From NCBI GenBank assembly GCA_029959555.1, contig JASCPI010000013.1:40265-104264 (forward strand): 64,000 nt of DNA, written 5' to 3'. This DNA is from Lysobacteraceae bacterium PS02065. Its GTDB lineage: Bacteria; Pseudomonadota; Gammaproteobacteria; Xanthomonadales; Rhodanobacteraceae. Below, piece by piece: positions 47,457 through 56,663 of this stretch (positions are counted from its first letter, which is position 1; every line of letters begins with the position of its first letter). The notes below the pieces were generated by a model. That model was not told the DNA's origin and ran no database searches. It saw only the letters and a list, made by a program, of their open reading frames with translations. Position numbers and translations under genes: made by a program.

Positions 47457-48229
47457 GCACGCGCATCCACCACGCTCCGCGCGTGGTGGATGCAGCCCTC
47501 GACGATCCGTCACCGCGCGAGCGCGACGGGATCCTCTTTCGAACGAGAATCGGAATCGGAATCGGAACCGGCGATCGGAGCGATGGCGCGCATCCGTACG
47601 CACGCATCATGCGACCGGATCCCTGACGCGACGCCACCCCGCCCCGATGGCGCGATCGCGTCCCGACACCGCCACCATGCGCGATGCCGACCACGCATCG
47701 CATGACGCGCAAGAAGTTGCCGCGGCGATGCCCGACATCACCCGCCACGACGGCGGACACAGCCATATTATTATGGACGTCTATACGCCCATACATCCAT
47801 ACGCTCAATTCTATCGTTGAATTGCATATGCAACGATCGATGCTGCAGCGCATCGATACGCTGAACGCGGCGTTCAGGAACGATGCGTCAAGGGGATGAC
47901 AAGGGTGTTCCCGTTCGCGTACGCTCCGCCGGCCTCGAGACCGCTGCGCATCGCTGCGCGCGTCACGAGGCGTCCCGCAACGGCTTTTTAACAACGCCGA
48001 AGGGACGACGCATCAGGTTCCAGCGACCGCCGCGACAGGCAGACGCACGGAACGCAGGACACCTCGGCAGCGCGTGCGCGCCGGTGGCCACGATGCGGAA
48101 TGGAAGTTGGCGGACCCCGCCTTCCATGCCCACCACCGATGATTTTCATGCCACGGGCCTCGGCCCGCGACTAGGAACGCGTGGATCGCCATCACTGGCC
48201 CGCGCGCGTGTCAGAGGAGAAACGGTTCG
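47457..48229. other. Long intergenic region with AT-rich palindromes
   Basis: No supported gene in 773 bp. A triplicated GAATCG hexamer lies at 47546-47563. An AT-rich island at 47758-47850 contains three short palindromes: CCATA-TTAT-TATGG (47763-47776), CAATTC-N7-GAATTG (47806-47824) and TTGCATATGCAA (47822-47833). The 116-codon open frame before the cell-wall hydrolase has no family similarity. Confidence 0.5.
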
Positions 48230-48673
48230 ATGAAACTAGCGTGGTTGTTGTGGCTCGCCTCCGTGGCGCCACACGATGTCGCCGAGCGCACCTGCCTCGC
48301 CGCGACGATCTACCTCGAAGCGAGGAGCGAGACCGAGCGTGGCCAGGCCGCGGTGGCCGAAGTGGCGATGCGTCGCAGGGAAAGCGGCAAGTGGGGCGAC
48401 GACGTGTGCAGCGTGGTCAGCGCACCCGGGCAGTTCGCGGTGTCGACGACGAACAAGAACTACATGCTGCGCAATCCGCAGGCCTGGGAAAAGGCCTGGC
48501 GCGTGGCGGACCACACGATGAAGATGTGGGACCTGCCCACCGCACAGCGCACGTTCGTGGTACCCGATGCGGACCACTTCGTCGCCGAAGAGAAGGCCTC
48601 GCCGAGCTGGAGCAAGGGCAAGGCGCAAGCCGTCGCGACGATCGGCGCACACAGCTTCTACCGCGTGAACTGA
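48230..48673 (+). CDS. Cell wall hydrolase (SleB-like)
   Basis: A 147-residue protein with a short N-terminal hydrophobic stretch and a SleB-type hydrolase domain: LAATIYLEARSETERGQAAVAEVAMRR, VVSAPGQFAV and ATIGAHSFYRVN at the C-terminus. The Glu of YLEAR is the expected catalytic acid. It is likely to act on peptidoglycan in the periplasm. An AGAGGAGA ribosome-binding site precedes the ATG, and a strong terminator follows. Confidence 0.88.
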   Translation: MKLAWLLWLASVAPHDVAERTCLAATIYLEARSETERGQAAVAEVAMRRRESGKWGDDVCSVVSAPGQFAVSTTNKNYMLRNPQAWEKAWRVADHTMKMWDLPTAQRTFVVPDADHFVAEEKASPSWSKGKAQAVATIGAHSFYRVN

Positions 48674-48717
48674 GTTCGCACGGCATCGTCCACGGCGATG
48701 CACCCGATGCGACACCG

Positions 48718-48740
48718 AAGCCGGCGAACGCCGGCTTTTT
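48718..48740 (+). terminator. Intrinsic terminator after the cell wall hydrolase
   Basis: A 9-bp stem (48718-48726 with 48729-48737, loop AA) followed by TTTTT at 48736-48740. Confidence 0.85.
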
Positions 48741-49142
48741 CATGCCTGAAGCGAACGTCACGTCACGCGTCACGTCCACGCATGCGAGCCACCGCGTATC
48801 GCACTGCCGGGCGTTCGACATGATGAAGTGCGCCGACGATGGCATCCGCCCTTGCTCAACACGACATGTCGGATGCAACGTGATGCGCTCGCAGGAACCG
48901 CCACATGCGCGAACGCGTCGCCGTGGATGATCCGATCGTTCGCGCATCACGCTGCCGCCTCGATGCCGTCCTCGCCACACACGCGCGTCGCTGCCGATAC
49001 TCACCGTCGAGGATGCAGCCGCAGCGATCACACCGGAGCATGCGCGTATCGCCGCCGAGCGCGATGTGGCGCGCCTTCGTGGATACGCCGTGCGACGCGA
49101 TGCGCCACCGATACGCACGATCGGCCTTGATTCGCGCGCACG
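48741..49142. other. Intergenic region, nothing recognised
   Basis: About 400 bp between two convergent terminators. Open frames here show no family similarity and no ribosome-binding site. Only short palindromes such as CGACATGTCG are present. Confidence 0.5.
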
Positions 49143-49172
49143 AAAAAGCCGGCAGGTCGAGCCTGCCGGCTT
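49143..49172 (-). terminator. Intrinsic terminator after the glycine-zipper pair
   Basis: An 11-bp stem (49146-49156 with 49162-49172) followed on the minus strand by a run of T (49147-49143). It ends the transcript of the gene at 49203-49643. Confidence 0.85.
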
Positions 49173-49202
49173 CGCGTCGTCACATGCGGGGAACCGCGTG
49201 CG

Positions 49203-49643
49203 TCAGTACGGCGTGACGGAGCCGCGGTCGACCATGACGCGATCGCCGCGACGCAGGCCGTAGTCGTCGGACTGCTCGTACGAACGCGTGCGGCCGTCGT
49301 AGTCCATGCGCACGTAGACACGGTAGTAGTAATTGCTGCGACGGTTCTTCTTCTGCACGTTGTGACCGATGACGCCACCGGCGACCGCGCCCGCGACGGT
49401 GGCAGCCTTTCGGCCGTCGCCGCTGCCGACACTGTTGCCGAGCGCGCCGCCCGCGATCGCGCCGATCACGGCGCCTGCGCCGACATGGTTGTCGCGACGG
49501 CCGATCGACTCGATGCGCACGACGCGTCCGCAGCTGTCGCAGCCGTAGCGGTCACGCGAACCGCGTGCTTCGACGTCCTTGATGGGCGCGAGGCCGGCGA
49601 CCGTCGCGGTGAGAAGAGCAGCGAAAACGATGCGGGTGATCAT
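49203..49643 (-). CDS. Glycine zipper 2TM domain protein
   Basis: A 146-residue exported protein. The signal peptide MITRIVFAALLTATVAG is followed by a CDSCG cysteine pair and a glycine-zipper region (GAGAVIGAIAGGALGNSVGSGDGRKAATVAGAV, split here by position 65-97). A C-terminal domain with YYRVYVRMDYDGR and LRRGDRVMVDRG follows. Glycine-zipper proteins such as SlyB sit in the outer membrane. AGGAG precedes the ATG at 49643. It is a paralogue of its upstream neighbour, 26 bp away. Confidence 0.88.
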   Translation of the reverse strand: MITRIVFAALLTATVAGLAPIKDVEARGSRDRYGCDSCGRVVRIESIGRRDNHVGAGAVIGAIAGGALGNSVGSGDGRKAATVAGAVAGGVIGHNVQKKNRRSNYYYRVYVRMDYDGRTRSYEQSDDYGLRRGDRVMVDRGSVTPY

Positions 49644-49669
49644 GGAGGACTCCTCTCGAGGAAATGGGA

Positions 49670-50155
49670 TCAACGGATCAGGTGGACGCGTTCACCACGG
49701 ATGGCGACGCGGTCACCACGACGCAGGCCTTCACTCGAATCCTGCGTCACTTCGGCCCAGCGGCCGTCATCCATGTCGATCGTGATGAGCCAGGCATCTT
49801 CGCGATAGCCGCGCGTGCCGTTGCGTTCGACCGCATTGCCCGCGAAGCCACCGGCCACGGCACCGGCGACGGTGGCGGCGCGACGTCCGTCTCCGCTGCC
49901 GACCGTATTGCCGAGCACGCCGCCGATGATCGCGCCGAGCACGGCGCCACCACCACTGGTCTGGCCTGGCTGGCGCAGCGTCACGCGCTCGACGCTCGCG
50001 ACCTGTCCGCAGTTGGAGCAGACACGACGGTCATACCGAACGCCGCGGTCGTAGCGATCGTAGCCACGGTCGTCGTAGCCGTAGTGCGGGGACGTGGCAC
50101 AGCCTCCGAGCACGAGCGCGCCGAGGAGTGCGGGAGCTATGAGGGACTTGCGCAT
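49670..50155 (-). CDS. Glycine zipper 2TM domain lipoprotein
   Basis: A 161-residue predicted lipoprotein with lipobox LGGC (Cys about 19). A Tyr/Asp/Arg-rich linker and CSNCG come next, then the glycine zipper (GGGAVLGAIIGGVLGNTVGSG) and a C-terminal domain with MDDGRWAEVTQ and LRRGDRV. The order of modules is the same as in the neighbour at 49203-49643, indicating tandem duplication. Only this copy has a lipid anchor. Confidence 0.88.
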   Translation of the reverse strand: MRKSLIAPALLGALVLGGCATSPHYGYDDRGYDRYDRGVRYDRRVCSNCGQVASVERVTLRQPGQTSGGGAVLGAIIGGVLGNTVGSGDGRRAATVAGAVAGGFAGNAVERNGTRGYREDAWLITIDMDDGRWAEVTQDSSEGLRRGDRVAIRGERVHLIR

Positions 50156-50347
50156 GACGGATACCTCCGGACGAGACCGGGTCGCAGCCCGGACGTGGCG
50201 GCAGCATCGCGTCGCGGCGATGAATCTGAACGGAACTGCCGGCGCCGGCGCGCACGGCGTTCACCTCGCGTATCCCCACGCGTGGCGCTGGGCCCGTTCC
50301 CGGGCATCGGTTAGCATCGCGCGCATTCGATCCGGCCTGCCGTCGCG

Positions 50348-51544
50348 ATGCCCGACTCTTCCCTGCTGCTCGACGAACTGCGCGACATGGATGCCGCCGC
50401 CGCGGCACGCCGGCTCGACGCGCTCCCCGATGGCGAGATCGCCGATATCCTTTCGGCACTCGGGCCGGGCCGCGCGCCGGCCGTGCTCGACCGTTTCGGC
50501 GCCGAGCGCCGCGCACGCATCGCGTCCGCCGCCGGTGACAGCGAGCACTGGATCGCCAACCGCAACTGGCCCGAGGACTCGGTCGGCCGGCTCATGGAGC
50601 CCGCACCCGAGGCCTTCACGGCCGACGCCAAGGTCTCCGACGTGCTCGCCGCGCTGCGCCCGACGCTGACGCGGACGCTCGTCACCTACGTGTTCGTCGT
50701 CGACGGCGCCGGCAGGCTCGTCGGCGTCGTCACGTTCCGCGAGATGGCGTTCGCCGAGCCCGGACAGACACTCGGTGAGATCATGGTCGCGCATCCGTTC
50801 ATGCTCCGCCCCGACAGCGACGTCATCGACGCGATGCGCGAAGTCGTGCGCCGCCACTATCCCGTCTACCCGGTCGCCGACGCCGAGGGCCGCCTGCTCG
50901 GCGTCGTGCGCGGTTCGGTGCTGTTCGAGGAACAGGCCTACGAGATCAGCGCTCAGGCCGGCGCGATGGTCGGCGTCGAAAAAGAGGAGCGCATCAGCAC
51001 GGCTTGGACGCGCAGCCTGCGCTTCCGCCATCCGTGGCTGCAGCTCAACCTGCTCGCGACGTTCATCACCGCGGCGGTGGTCGGCGTGTTCCAGGACACG
51101 ATCAACCAGGTCGTGCTGCTCGCCGTGTTCCTCCCGGTGCTCTCGGACCAGTGCAACAACACCGGTTGCCAGGCGCTCGCGGTCACGTTGCGCGGCATGA
51201 CGTTCGGCGAGCTCAAGCCCGGGCGAGGCTTCGTGCTCGCGCTCAAGGAAGCCTGGCTCGGCCTCGTCAACGGCTCGATCACGGGCCTCGTCGGTGCGCT
51301 CGCGATGTACCTGCTCGCACGCCACCAGGGCAACGCCGACGCGGCGACGCTCGCGTTCATCACCTGGGCCGCGATGGCCGCGAGCTGCGCAGTCGCGGGC
51401 CTCGTGGGCGCCGGCGTGCCGCAGATCCTGCGCCGCCTCGGCGCGGATCCCGCGACTGCGTCGAGCATCTTCCTGACCAAGGCCACCGACGTCGTGAGCC
51501 TCGCGATGTTCCTCGGCCTCGCTGCATGGCTCGTCGTGCGCTGA
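50348..51544 (+). CDS. mgtE: Magnesium transporter MgtE
   Basis: A 398-residue Mg2+ channel. Visible parts are a short N-domain (about 1-85, DAAAAARRLDALPDGEIADIL), two CBS motifs (about 95-215) that gate the pore in response to Mg2+, and a five-helix membrane domain. The membrane domain carries PVLSDQCNNTGCQALAVTLRG and FLTKATDVVSLAMFLGLA. The N-domain is shorter than in typical 450-residue MgtE. No magnesium riboswitch was recognised in the 192-bp upstream region. Confidence 0.93.
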   Translation: MPDSSLLLDELRDMDAAAAARRLDALPDGEIADILSALGPGRAPAVLDRFGAERRARIASAAGDSEHWIANRNWPEDSVGRLMEPAPEAFTADAKVSDVLAALRPTLTRTLVTYVFVVDGAGRLVGVVTFREMAFAEPGQTLGEIMVAHPFMLRPDSDVIDAMREVVRRHYPVYPVADAEGRLLGVVRGSVLFEEQAYEISAQAGAMVGVEKEERISTAWTRSLRFRHPWLQLNLLATFITAAVVGVFQDTINQVVLLAVFLPVLSDQCNNTGCQALAVTLRGMTFGELKPGRGFVLALKEAWLGLVNGSITGLVGALAMYLLARHQGNADAATLAFITWAAMAASCAVAGLVGAGVPQILRRLGADPATASSIFLTKATDVVSLAMFLGLAAWLVVR

Positions 51545-51608
51545 GGCGCGCGAAACCCGCCACGCGCGTCACCGCGGTACGCGGCCGGAGCGCGTTACGC
51601 TGCACGCC

Positions 51609-54056
51609 ATGAGGAACGGCCCCTACGTCTTCGGCAGCTGCACGCTCGATCCCGCCGCACGCGAACTGCACCGCGACGGCGAACTCGTCGTGCTGCCGCC
51701 GAAGGTTTTCGACTGCCTCGTCCACCTGATCACGCACCGCGACCGCGCAGTCGGCCGCGACGAGCTGATCGCGGCGGTGTGGGGCAAGGTCGACGTCAGT
51801 GACACGCTGCTGGGCCAGACCCTGCTCAAGGCGCGTCGCGCGGTCGGCGACACCGGCAACGAGCAGCATGCGATCCGCACGGTCCCGCGCTTTGGTTACC
51901 GCTGGGTCGCACCGATCGTGGGCGATGTCGACGGCGCGGAAGCGCCGGTACCCGCGGCACCCGACTCCGACGAACCGCAGGTTGCGGAGAACGAGCCGCC
52001 GTACCGCTCGCCGTCAGCGGCCCCGAGCGAAGGTCTGCGCCGCCGACGCGTGGCGTGGCCCGCCCTGACCGCCCTCGGTACCGCCGCCCTCGTCGCGGTC
52101 ATCGCCCTGGTCTGGTTCGCCACGGCGCAACGCGCGAACGAACCGCCCGCTCCATCCGCGACGAGCCTGTCTGCCGAACGCCGCGATGCCGGGGTCGTAC
52201 TGCCCGTCGACGTCGCCGCCGGCGCCGAATGGGGATGGCTGCGCCTCGGCCTCATGGACCTCGTCGCGAGCAGGCTCGGCGCGGGAGGCCAGCGCACGGT
52301 GCCGGCCGACAATGTGGTCGCGCTCGTGAAGGATCTCGGCGAGCCGCTCGACGCACGCCTCGCCGAGGTGTTCGAAGCGACCGGTGCGAGTTTCGTCGCG
52401 ATACCGGTCGCGCGACGCGACGCGGGCGCATGGCATGTCGCCGTGGCGGTACGTTTCGCCGACGGCCGCCACCTCGACGTCGAGGCGCAGGCGACCGACG
52501 CGGTCGACGCGGCGCGCGACGCCGCCGACCGCCTGCTCGTCGGCCTCGGCAGGCGCGTGCCAGGCGCGGCCGCCGACCTTCCGGCCGGCGAACTGCTTTC
52601 ACGCGTCGAAGCCGCGCTGCTCGGTGACGACCTCGACGGTGCACGACGCCTGCTCGAATCCGCACCGGACGACCTGCGACGCTCGCCCGAAGCACGCCTG
52701 CGGCTCGCGCAGATCGACTTCCGCGGCGGTCGCCTCGACGAGGCCCGTACGCACCTCGATGCCCTGCTTGCCGCGCACCCGGCCGAAACCGACCCGGTCC
52801 TGCATGCGCGCATCCTCAACGGCCTCGGCGCTGTCGCGATCCGGCGCGACGTCGCCGCCGACGCGACACGCGATTTCGGCCACGCGATCGCGCTCGTCGA
52901 GGATCGCGACGAACCGGCCGTGCTCGGCCAGGCCTACACCGGACGCGGCATCGCCTACGCGGTCGACGGTCGCTTCGATCTCGCCTCGGCCGATTTCGCG
53001 CGGGCACGCATCGCCCTCGAACTGGCCGGCGACACGCTCGCGCTCGCGCGCGTCGAGGCCAACGAGGCGATCATCGACGCGCGCCGCGGCCGCCACGCCG
53101 AGGCACTCGCGATCTTCGAGTGTGCCGCCGAGCGTTTCGAACGCTTCGGTGCGATGAACGAGCGCGTCGGCATCCTCGCCAGCGCGACGCAGTCGCAGCT
53201 CGCGCTGCTGCATCCGGTGGAGGCACTCGCGACCAGCGACCGCGCCTGGCCGTCGCTCGGCCGCCTCGACAACCCGCTCGCACGGCGCTCGCTGCAGATC
53301 GAGCGCGCGCGTGCCCTCGCCGCGCTCGGCCGCCTGCTCGAGGCACGCGCGCTCGCGGGCGAACTGCTCGCGCTGCCGGCCGATGCACCGCACGGCGCGA
53401 TCGTCGCGCGGGCAGCGGCGCTGCAGGCCCGTCTGGACCTCGAGGCCGGCGAGATCGCCGCGGCCGTGCCGCTGCTGCGGCGCGCGGTGGACGGGCTCGC
53501 GGTGCCGGATTACCAGACCGACCGTGCGCGCGCCTGGCTCGACCTCGCACGTGCGCTGCGCGCGAACGGACACGACGACGACGACGCCACGCGTGAGGTC
53601 ACGGCCCTCGCCGACTGGGCACGCACCGCGCCGCGGGCTGCCGCTGCGTCCGCCCTCGCCACGGCCGAGCAGACCTGGCGCGAAGATGCACCCGCCACAG
53701 GCCGAGGGACCTTCGAGCAGGCGATCGCGATCGCCGAGGCCCACGGCGACCCGGCGGACCAAGCCGAAGCCCTCGTCGCTTACGGCACGCGTCTGATCGC
53801 GATCGGGGAGCTCGCACGGGCCGCGCCGATCGTCGGCCAGGCCGCACGCTGGGCCGACCGCGACTTCGGCTGCGCGCTTCTGCAGCTGCGCCTCTACCAC
53901 GCGCTCGGGCGCGCCGACGCCTGGGAAGGCGCGCTGCGCACGGCGCGGGCCCTCGCCGGTGAACGGGTCGTTCCGACGGTCCTCACGGAACCACCACGGC
54001 CCGACCTGCCGCTGCCCGCAACGCCGATGGCGCGATCCGTCACGTCGCGCGAATGA
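51609..54056 (+). CDS. CadC-like transmembrane regulator with TPRs
   Basis: An 815-residue protein with an N-terminal OmpR-type winged helix (about 5-100: LPPKVFDCLVHLITHRDRAV, GQTLLKARRAVGD, IRTVPRFGYRW). A linker precedes a transmembrane helix at roughly 148-168, and a large periplasmic region rich in tetratricopeptide-like helices follows. CadC/ToxR-like regulators bind DNA from the membrane in response to a periplasmic signal. The target genes may include the secreted protein that follows 150 bp later. The signal is unknown. Confidence 0.88.
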   Translation: MRNGPYVFGSCTLDPAARELHRDGELVVLPPKVFDCLVHLITHRDRAVGRDELIAAVWGKVDVSDTLLGQTLLKARRAVGDTGNEQHAIRTVPRFGYRWVAPIVGDVDGAEAPVPAAPDSDEPQVAENEPPYRSPSAAPSEGLRRRRVAWPALTALGTAALVAVIALVWFATAQRANEPPAPSATSLSAERRDAGVVLPVDVAAGAEWGWLRLGLMDLVASRLGAGGQRTVPADNVVALVKDLGEPLDARLAEVFEATGASFVAIPVARRDAGAWHVAVAVRFADGRHLDVEAQATDAVDAARDAADRLLVGLGRRVPGAAADLPAGELLSRVEAALLGDDLDGARRLLESAPDDLRRSPEARLRLAQIDFRGGRLDEARTHLDALLAAHPAETDPVLHARILNGLGAVAIRRDVAADATRDFGHAIALVEDRDEPAVLGQAYTGRGIAYAVDGRFDLASADFARARIALELAGDTLALARVEANEAIIDARRGRHAEALAIFECAAERFERFGAMNERVGILASATQSQLALLHPVEALATSDRAWPSLGRLDNPLARRSLQIERARALAALGRLLEARALAGELLALPADAPHGAIVARAAALQARLDLEAGEIAAAVPLLRRAVDGLAVPDYQTDRARAWLDLARALRANGHDDDDATREVTALADWARTAPRAAAASALATAEQTWREDAPATGRGTFEQAIAIAEAHGDPADQAEALVAYGTRLIAIGELARAAPIVGQAARWADRDFGCALLQLRLYHALGRADAWEGALRTARALAGERVVPTVLTEPPRPDLPLPATPMARSVTSRE

Positions 54057-54206
54057 AACGCGAATGCCACGCGAGCGGCGTTCGGCGCCGCGGAGCGTAG
54101 CCTTCGGGGACCCCGTGCCCCTGCGCGGGATCGCCCGCCACGTCCGGACCCCGCTCGCAGCCGGCCGACCGTGTCGCCCCGCCACGCCCCACGCGGAAAC
54201 ACGCCC

Positions 54207-55787
54207 ATGACGCTTTCGTTCCCGCCGCGCCTCGTGCTCGGTGCCTGCATCGCCCTCGCCGCCGCCCCCGCCCTGGCCGGCTCCTTCACCGCCATCGACG
54301 TCGCCAACGGCCAGGTCACCGGCCTCTCGCACAACGGCCGCATCGTCAACGGCATCGCCGGCGCCTCGGCCTGGCGCTGGTCCGCCGACCGCGGCGCCCT
54401 CGTCGTCGACGGCATGACCGGCGCCGCCGGTGCCAGTTCGTGGTCGCAGCCGTTCGCCGGCTCGGCCACCGACGGCGACGGCAACGAAGTCGCCGCGCTC
54501 GCCTACGGCAACAGCCACATCGTCGGTCCGACCGTGCTCGGCGGCCTGCCCGGCGCGGTCGCGCTGGACGGCATGCTGAGTTCCGCCTGGGGCGTCTCCG
54601 ACGACGGCACCGCGGTCGGCCTCGCCTACGCCGCCGACGGCACGCCGTCCGCATTCCGCTGGACCGCCGCCGCAGGCATGGCGACCCTGCCCGTGCAGCG
54701 CCCGGCCAACGCCTCGCGCGCGAACGGCATCAGCGGCGACGGCAGCACGATCTTCGGCTGGAACGACCAGGACAACGGCGCGCGCACGGCCGTGGTCTGG
54801 CGCAACGGCGTCGCCGGCGACCTCGTCGCGGCCGACGGCGAGCTGCCCGGCGAGGCGCTCGCCGCCAACCACGACGGCAGCGTCGTCGTCGGCGCGAGCC
54901 TGTTCAACGCGGAGACCGGCGCGAGCGAAGCCTGGCGCTGGACCGCCGCGACCGGCGTCGAGCCGATCGGCTTCCTCGGCATGATGGGCACCGCGTTCGC
55001 TTTCGGTACCAGCGACGACGGCGATGTCGTCGTCGGCGCGAGCGGCTTCGGCTTCAACCGCAGCGCGGTCGTGTGGACGCCCGGCTCGGGCATGGTGCTG
55101 CTCGCCGACCACGCCGCCGCGCACGGCGTGACGATCCCCGCCGGCTGGACGCTGATCACCGCGAGTGCGGTGTCGGCCGACGGCCTCACCATTGCCGGCT
55201 GGGGCCTCGACCCGTCGTCGGCGATGCGCTCGTTCGTCGTCGACCTGCACGGCGATCCGGCCACCGAAGCGGTCGTCGAGGCGCACGGCACGGTCGCGTT
55301 CAACGACCTCGCCGATGGTCCGTACGCAGGCGTCGCCGGCGGCAGCGCGGTGACGATGACCTTCCGCATCACCACGGTCGACGCGACCGAGTTCGATCCG
55401 GGCCAGGCCACGCGCTACCGCATCGTGCCGGGCAGCTTCACGCTGCAGGCGGGCAGCGCGACCGACACGCTCGCCGAGACGAGCTCCGGTCCCGCCGTGA
55501 TCATCGCCAACGATTACCCGATGTCCGACGGCATCCACCTCATGGAATCGCCGATGGCCACCGCCGGCCAGTCGATGGAGTTCGAGCTGTTCAACCCCGG
55601 CGGCAACCTGTTCGATTCGGACGACCTCGACCGCATCAACCGCACGTTCGGCCCCGAACTGTTCGAGAAGGTCGCGTGGTTCGTGGCCGGCGGCGGTGGC
55701 GAGCAGGCCATGATGATCGAGCTGCAGTCGGTCGGCGTGCACGATGCCGGCGGTGCCGACGCGATCTTCGCCGACGGCTTCGACTGA
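54207..55787 (+). CDS. Secreted HAF-repeat-like protein
   Basis: A 526-residue exported protein with a signal peptide ending near PALAG. Residues 25-330 hold repeated segments such as AWGVSDDGTAVGLAYAADGTPSAFRW and ANGISGDGSTIFGWNDQ, a pattern like extracellular HAF-family propeller repeats. A beta-rich C-terminal domain follows. The protein ends in IFADGFD, resembling the LFAHGFE end of the delta-60 protein at 35380-37815. The start at 54207 gives the signal peptide; 54171 lacks one. Function unknown. Confidence 0.82.
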   Translation: MTLSFPPRLVLGACIALAAAPALAGSFTAIDVANGQVTGLSHNGRIVNGIAGASAWRWSADRGALVVDGMTGAAGASSWSQPFAGSATDGDGNEVAALAYGNSHIVGPTVLGGLPGAVALDGMLSSAWGVSDDGTAVGLAYAADGTPSAFRWTAAAGMATLPVQRPANASRANGISGDGSTIFGWNDQDNGARTAVVWRNGVAGDLVAADGELPGEALAANHDGSVVVGASLFNAETGASEAWRWTAATGVEPIGFLGMMGTAFAFGTSDDGDVVVGASGFGFNRSAVVWTPGSGMVLLADHAAAHGVTIPAGWTLITASAVSADGLTIAGWGLDPSSAMRSFVVDLHGDPATEAVVEAHGTVAFNDLADGPYAGVAGGSAVTMTFRITTVDATEFDPGQATRYRIVPGSFTLQAGSATDTLAETSSGPAVIIANDYPMSDGIHLMESPMATAGQSMEFELFNPGGNLFDSDDLDRINRTFGPELFEKVAWFVAGGGGEQAMMIELQSVGVHDAGGADAIFADGFD

Positions 55788-55797
55788 CGGGCCCCGT

Positions 55798-55824
55798 GAC
55801 CTGCCGCGCGCGGCGCGGCAGGTC
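55798..55824 (+). terminator. Hairpin after the HAF-like gene
   Basis: A perfect 12-bp stem (55798-55809 with 55813-55824, loop GCG) starts 10 bp after the stop codon. There is no T-run. The setting is the same as the long hairpin behind the delta-60 gene. Confidence 0.45.
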
Positions 55825-55887
55825 CGGCCCAGGCGTCGCCGCACGGCGCGCCTCGACGCCGGCGGCGACGCTTGCTAGCGTCGCCGC

Positions 55888-56658
55888 ATGCTCGTCGACA
55901 CCCACTCGCATTTCGACGTTTCCGAGTTCGACGGCGACCGCGACGCCACGCTCGCGCGTGCGCGCGAGGCCGGCGTCACGCGCCAGATCGTGCCCGCGAT
56001 CGCAGCGGCGGGCTGGCCCGCGCTGCGCGACCTCTGCGCGTCGCAGTCGGGCCTGTTCCCTGCCTACGGCCTGCACCCGCTGTTCCTCGCCGAGCATGCG
56101 GACCGGCACCTCGACGACCTCGAGCGCTGGATCGCCGACGAGAAGCCCGTCGCGGTCGGCGAATGCGGACTCGACTTCCACGTCGAGGGCCTCGATGCCG
56201 ACGTGCAGCGCCGCCTCCTCGACCGCCAGCTGCGCATCGCACGCGATGCCGGCCTGCCGGTGATCCTGCACGCGCGGCGCGCGTTCGACGAGATCGGTCT
56301 CGCGATCCGCCGCGTGGGCAGCCTGTCGGGCGTCGTGCACAGCTTCTCGGGCAGCACCGAGCAGGCGAAGCGCTTGTGCGACCTCGGTTTCTGCCTCGGC
56401 ATCGGCGGACCAGTGACCTACCCGCGCGCGACGCGCCTGCGCGGCATCGTCGCGACCTTGCCGATCGCGCACCTGCTGCTCGAGACCGATGCGCCCGACC
56501 AGCCGCTGTGCGGCCACCAGGGCGCGCGCAACGAGCCGGCACGGCTCGTCGAGGTGCTCAAGGTGATCGCGACGCTGCGCGACATGCCGGCCGCCGAACT
56601 CGCCGCGGCGACGACGCGCAACGCCGAGCGCGTGTTCGGGCTGCCGCGCGAGGCCTGA
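55888..56658 (+). CDS. TatD family hydrolase
   Basis: A 256-residue metal-dependent hydrolase of the TatD/YjjV family. It shows the metal-binding start DTHSHFD, GECGLDFH, PVILHARRAFDEI, VVHSFSGS and LLETDAPDQP. These enzymes act as DNases or deoxy-peptidases in quality control. The pattern fits the YjjV subgroup. It is convergent with tcdA, five bases away. Confidence 0.92.
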   Translation: MLVDTHSHFDVSEFDGDRDATLARAREAGVTRQIVPAIAAAGWPALRDLCASQSGLFPAYGLHPLFLAEHADRHLDDLERWIADEKPVAVGECGLDFHVEGLDADVQRRLLDRQLRIARDAGLPVILHARRAFDEIGLAIRRVGSLSGVVHSFSGSTEQAKRLCDLGFCLGIGGPVTYPRATRLRGIVATLPIAHLLLETDAPDQPLCGHQGARNEPARLVEVLKVIATLRDMPAAELAAATTRNAERVFGLPREA

Positions 56659-56663
56659 GCCGG

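Noticed and set aside
47546..47563. GAATCG tandem triplet as a functional repeat
   Set aside because: Three short copies only, in noncoding DNA; not enough to call a repeat element.
47883..48233. 116-codon open frame ahead of the cell-wall hydrolase
   Set aside because: No ribosome-binding site, no family similarity, and its end overlaps the hydrolase start region.
52599..55844. 1081-codon minus-strand open frame
   Set aside because: Antisense to the CadC-like regulator and the secreted protein; no domain features.
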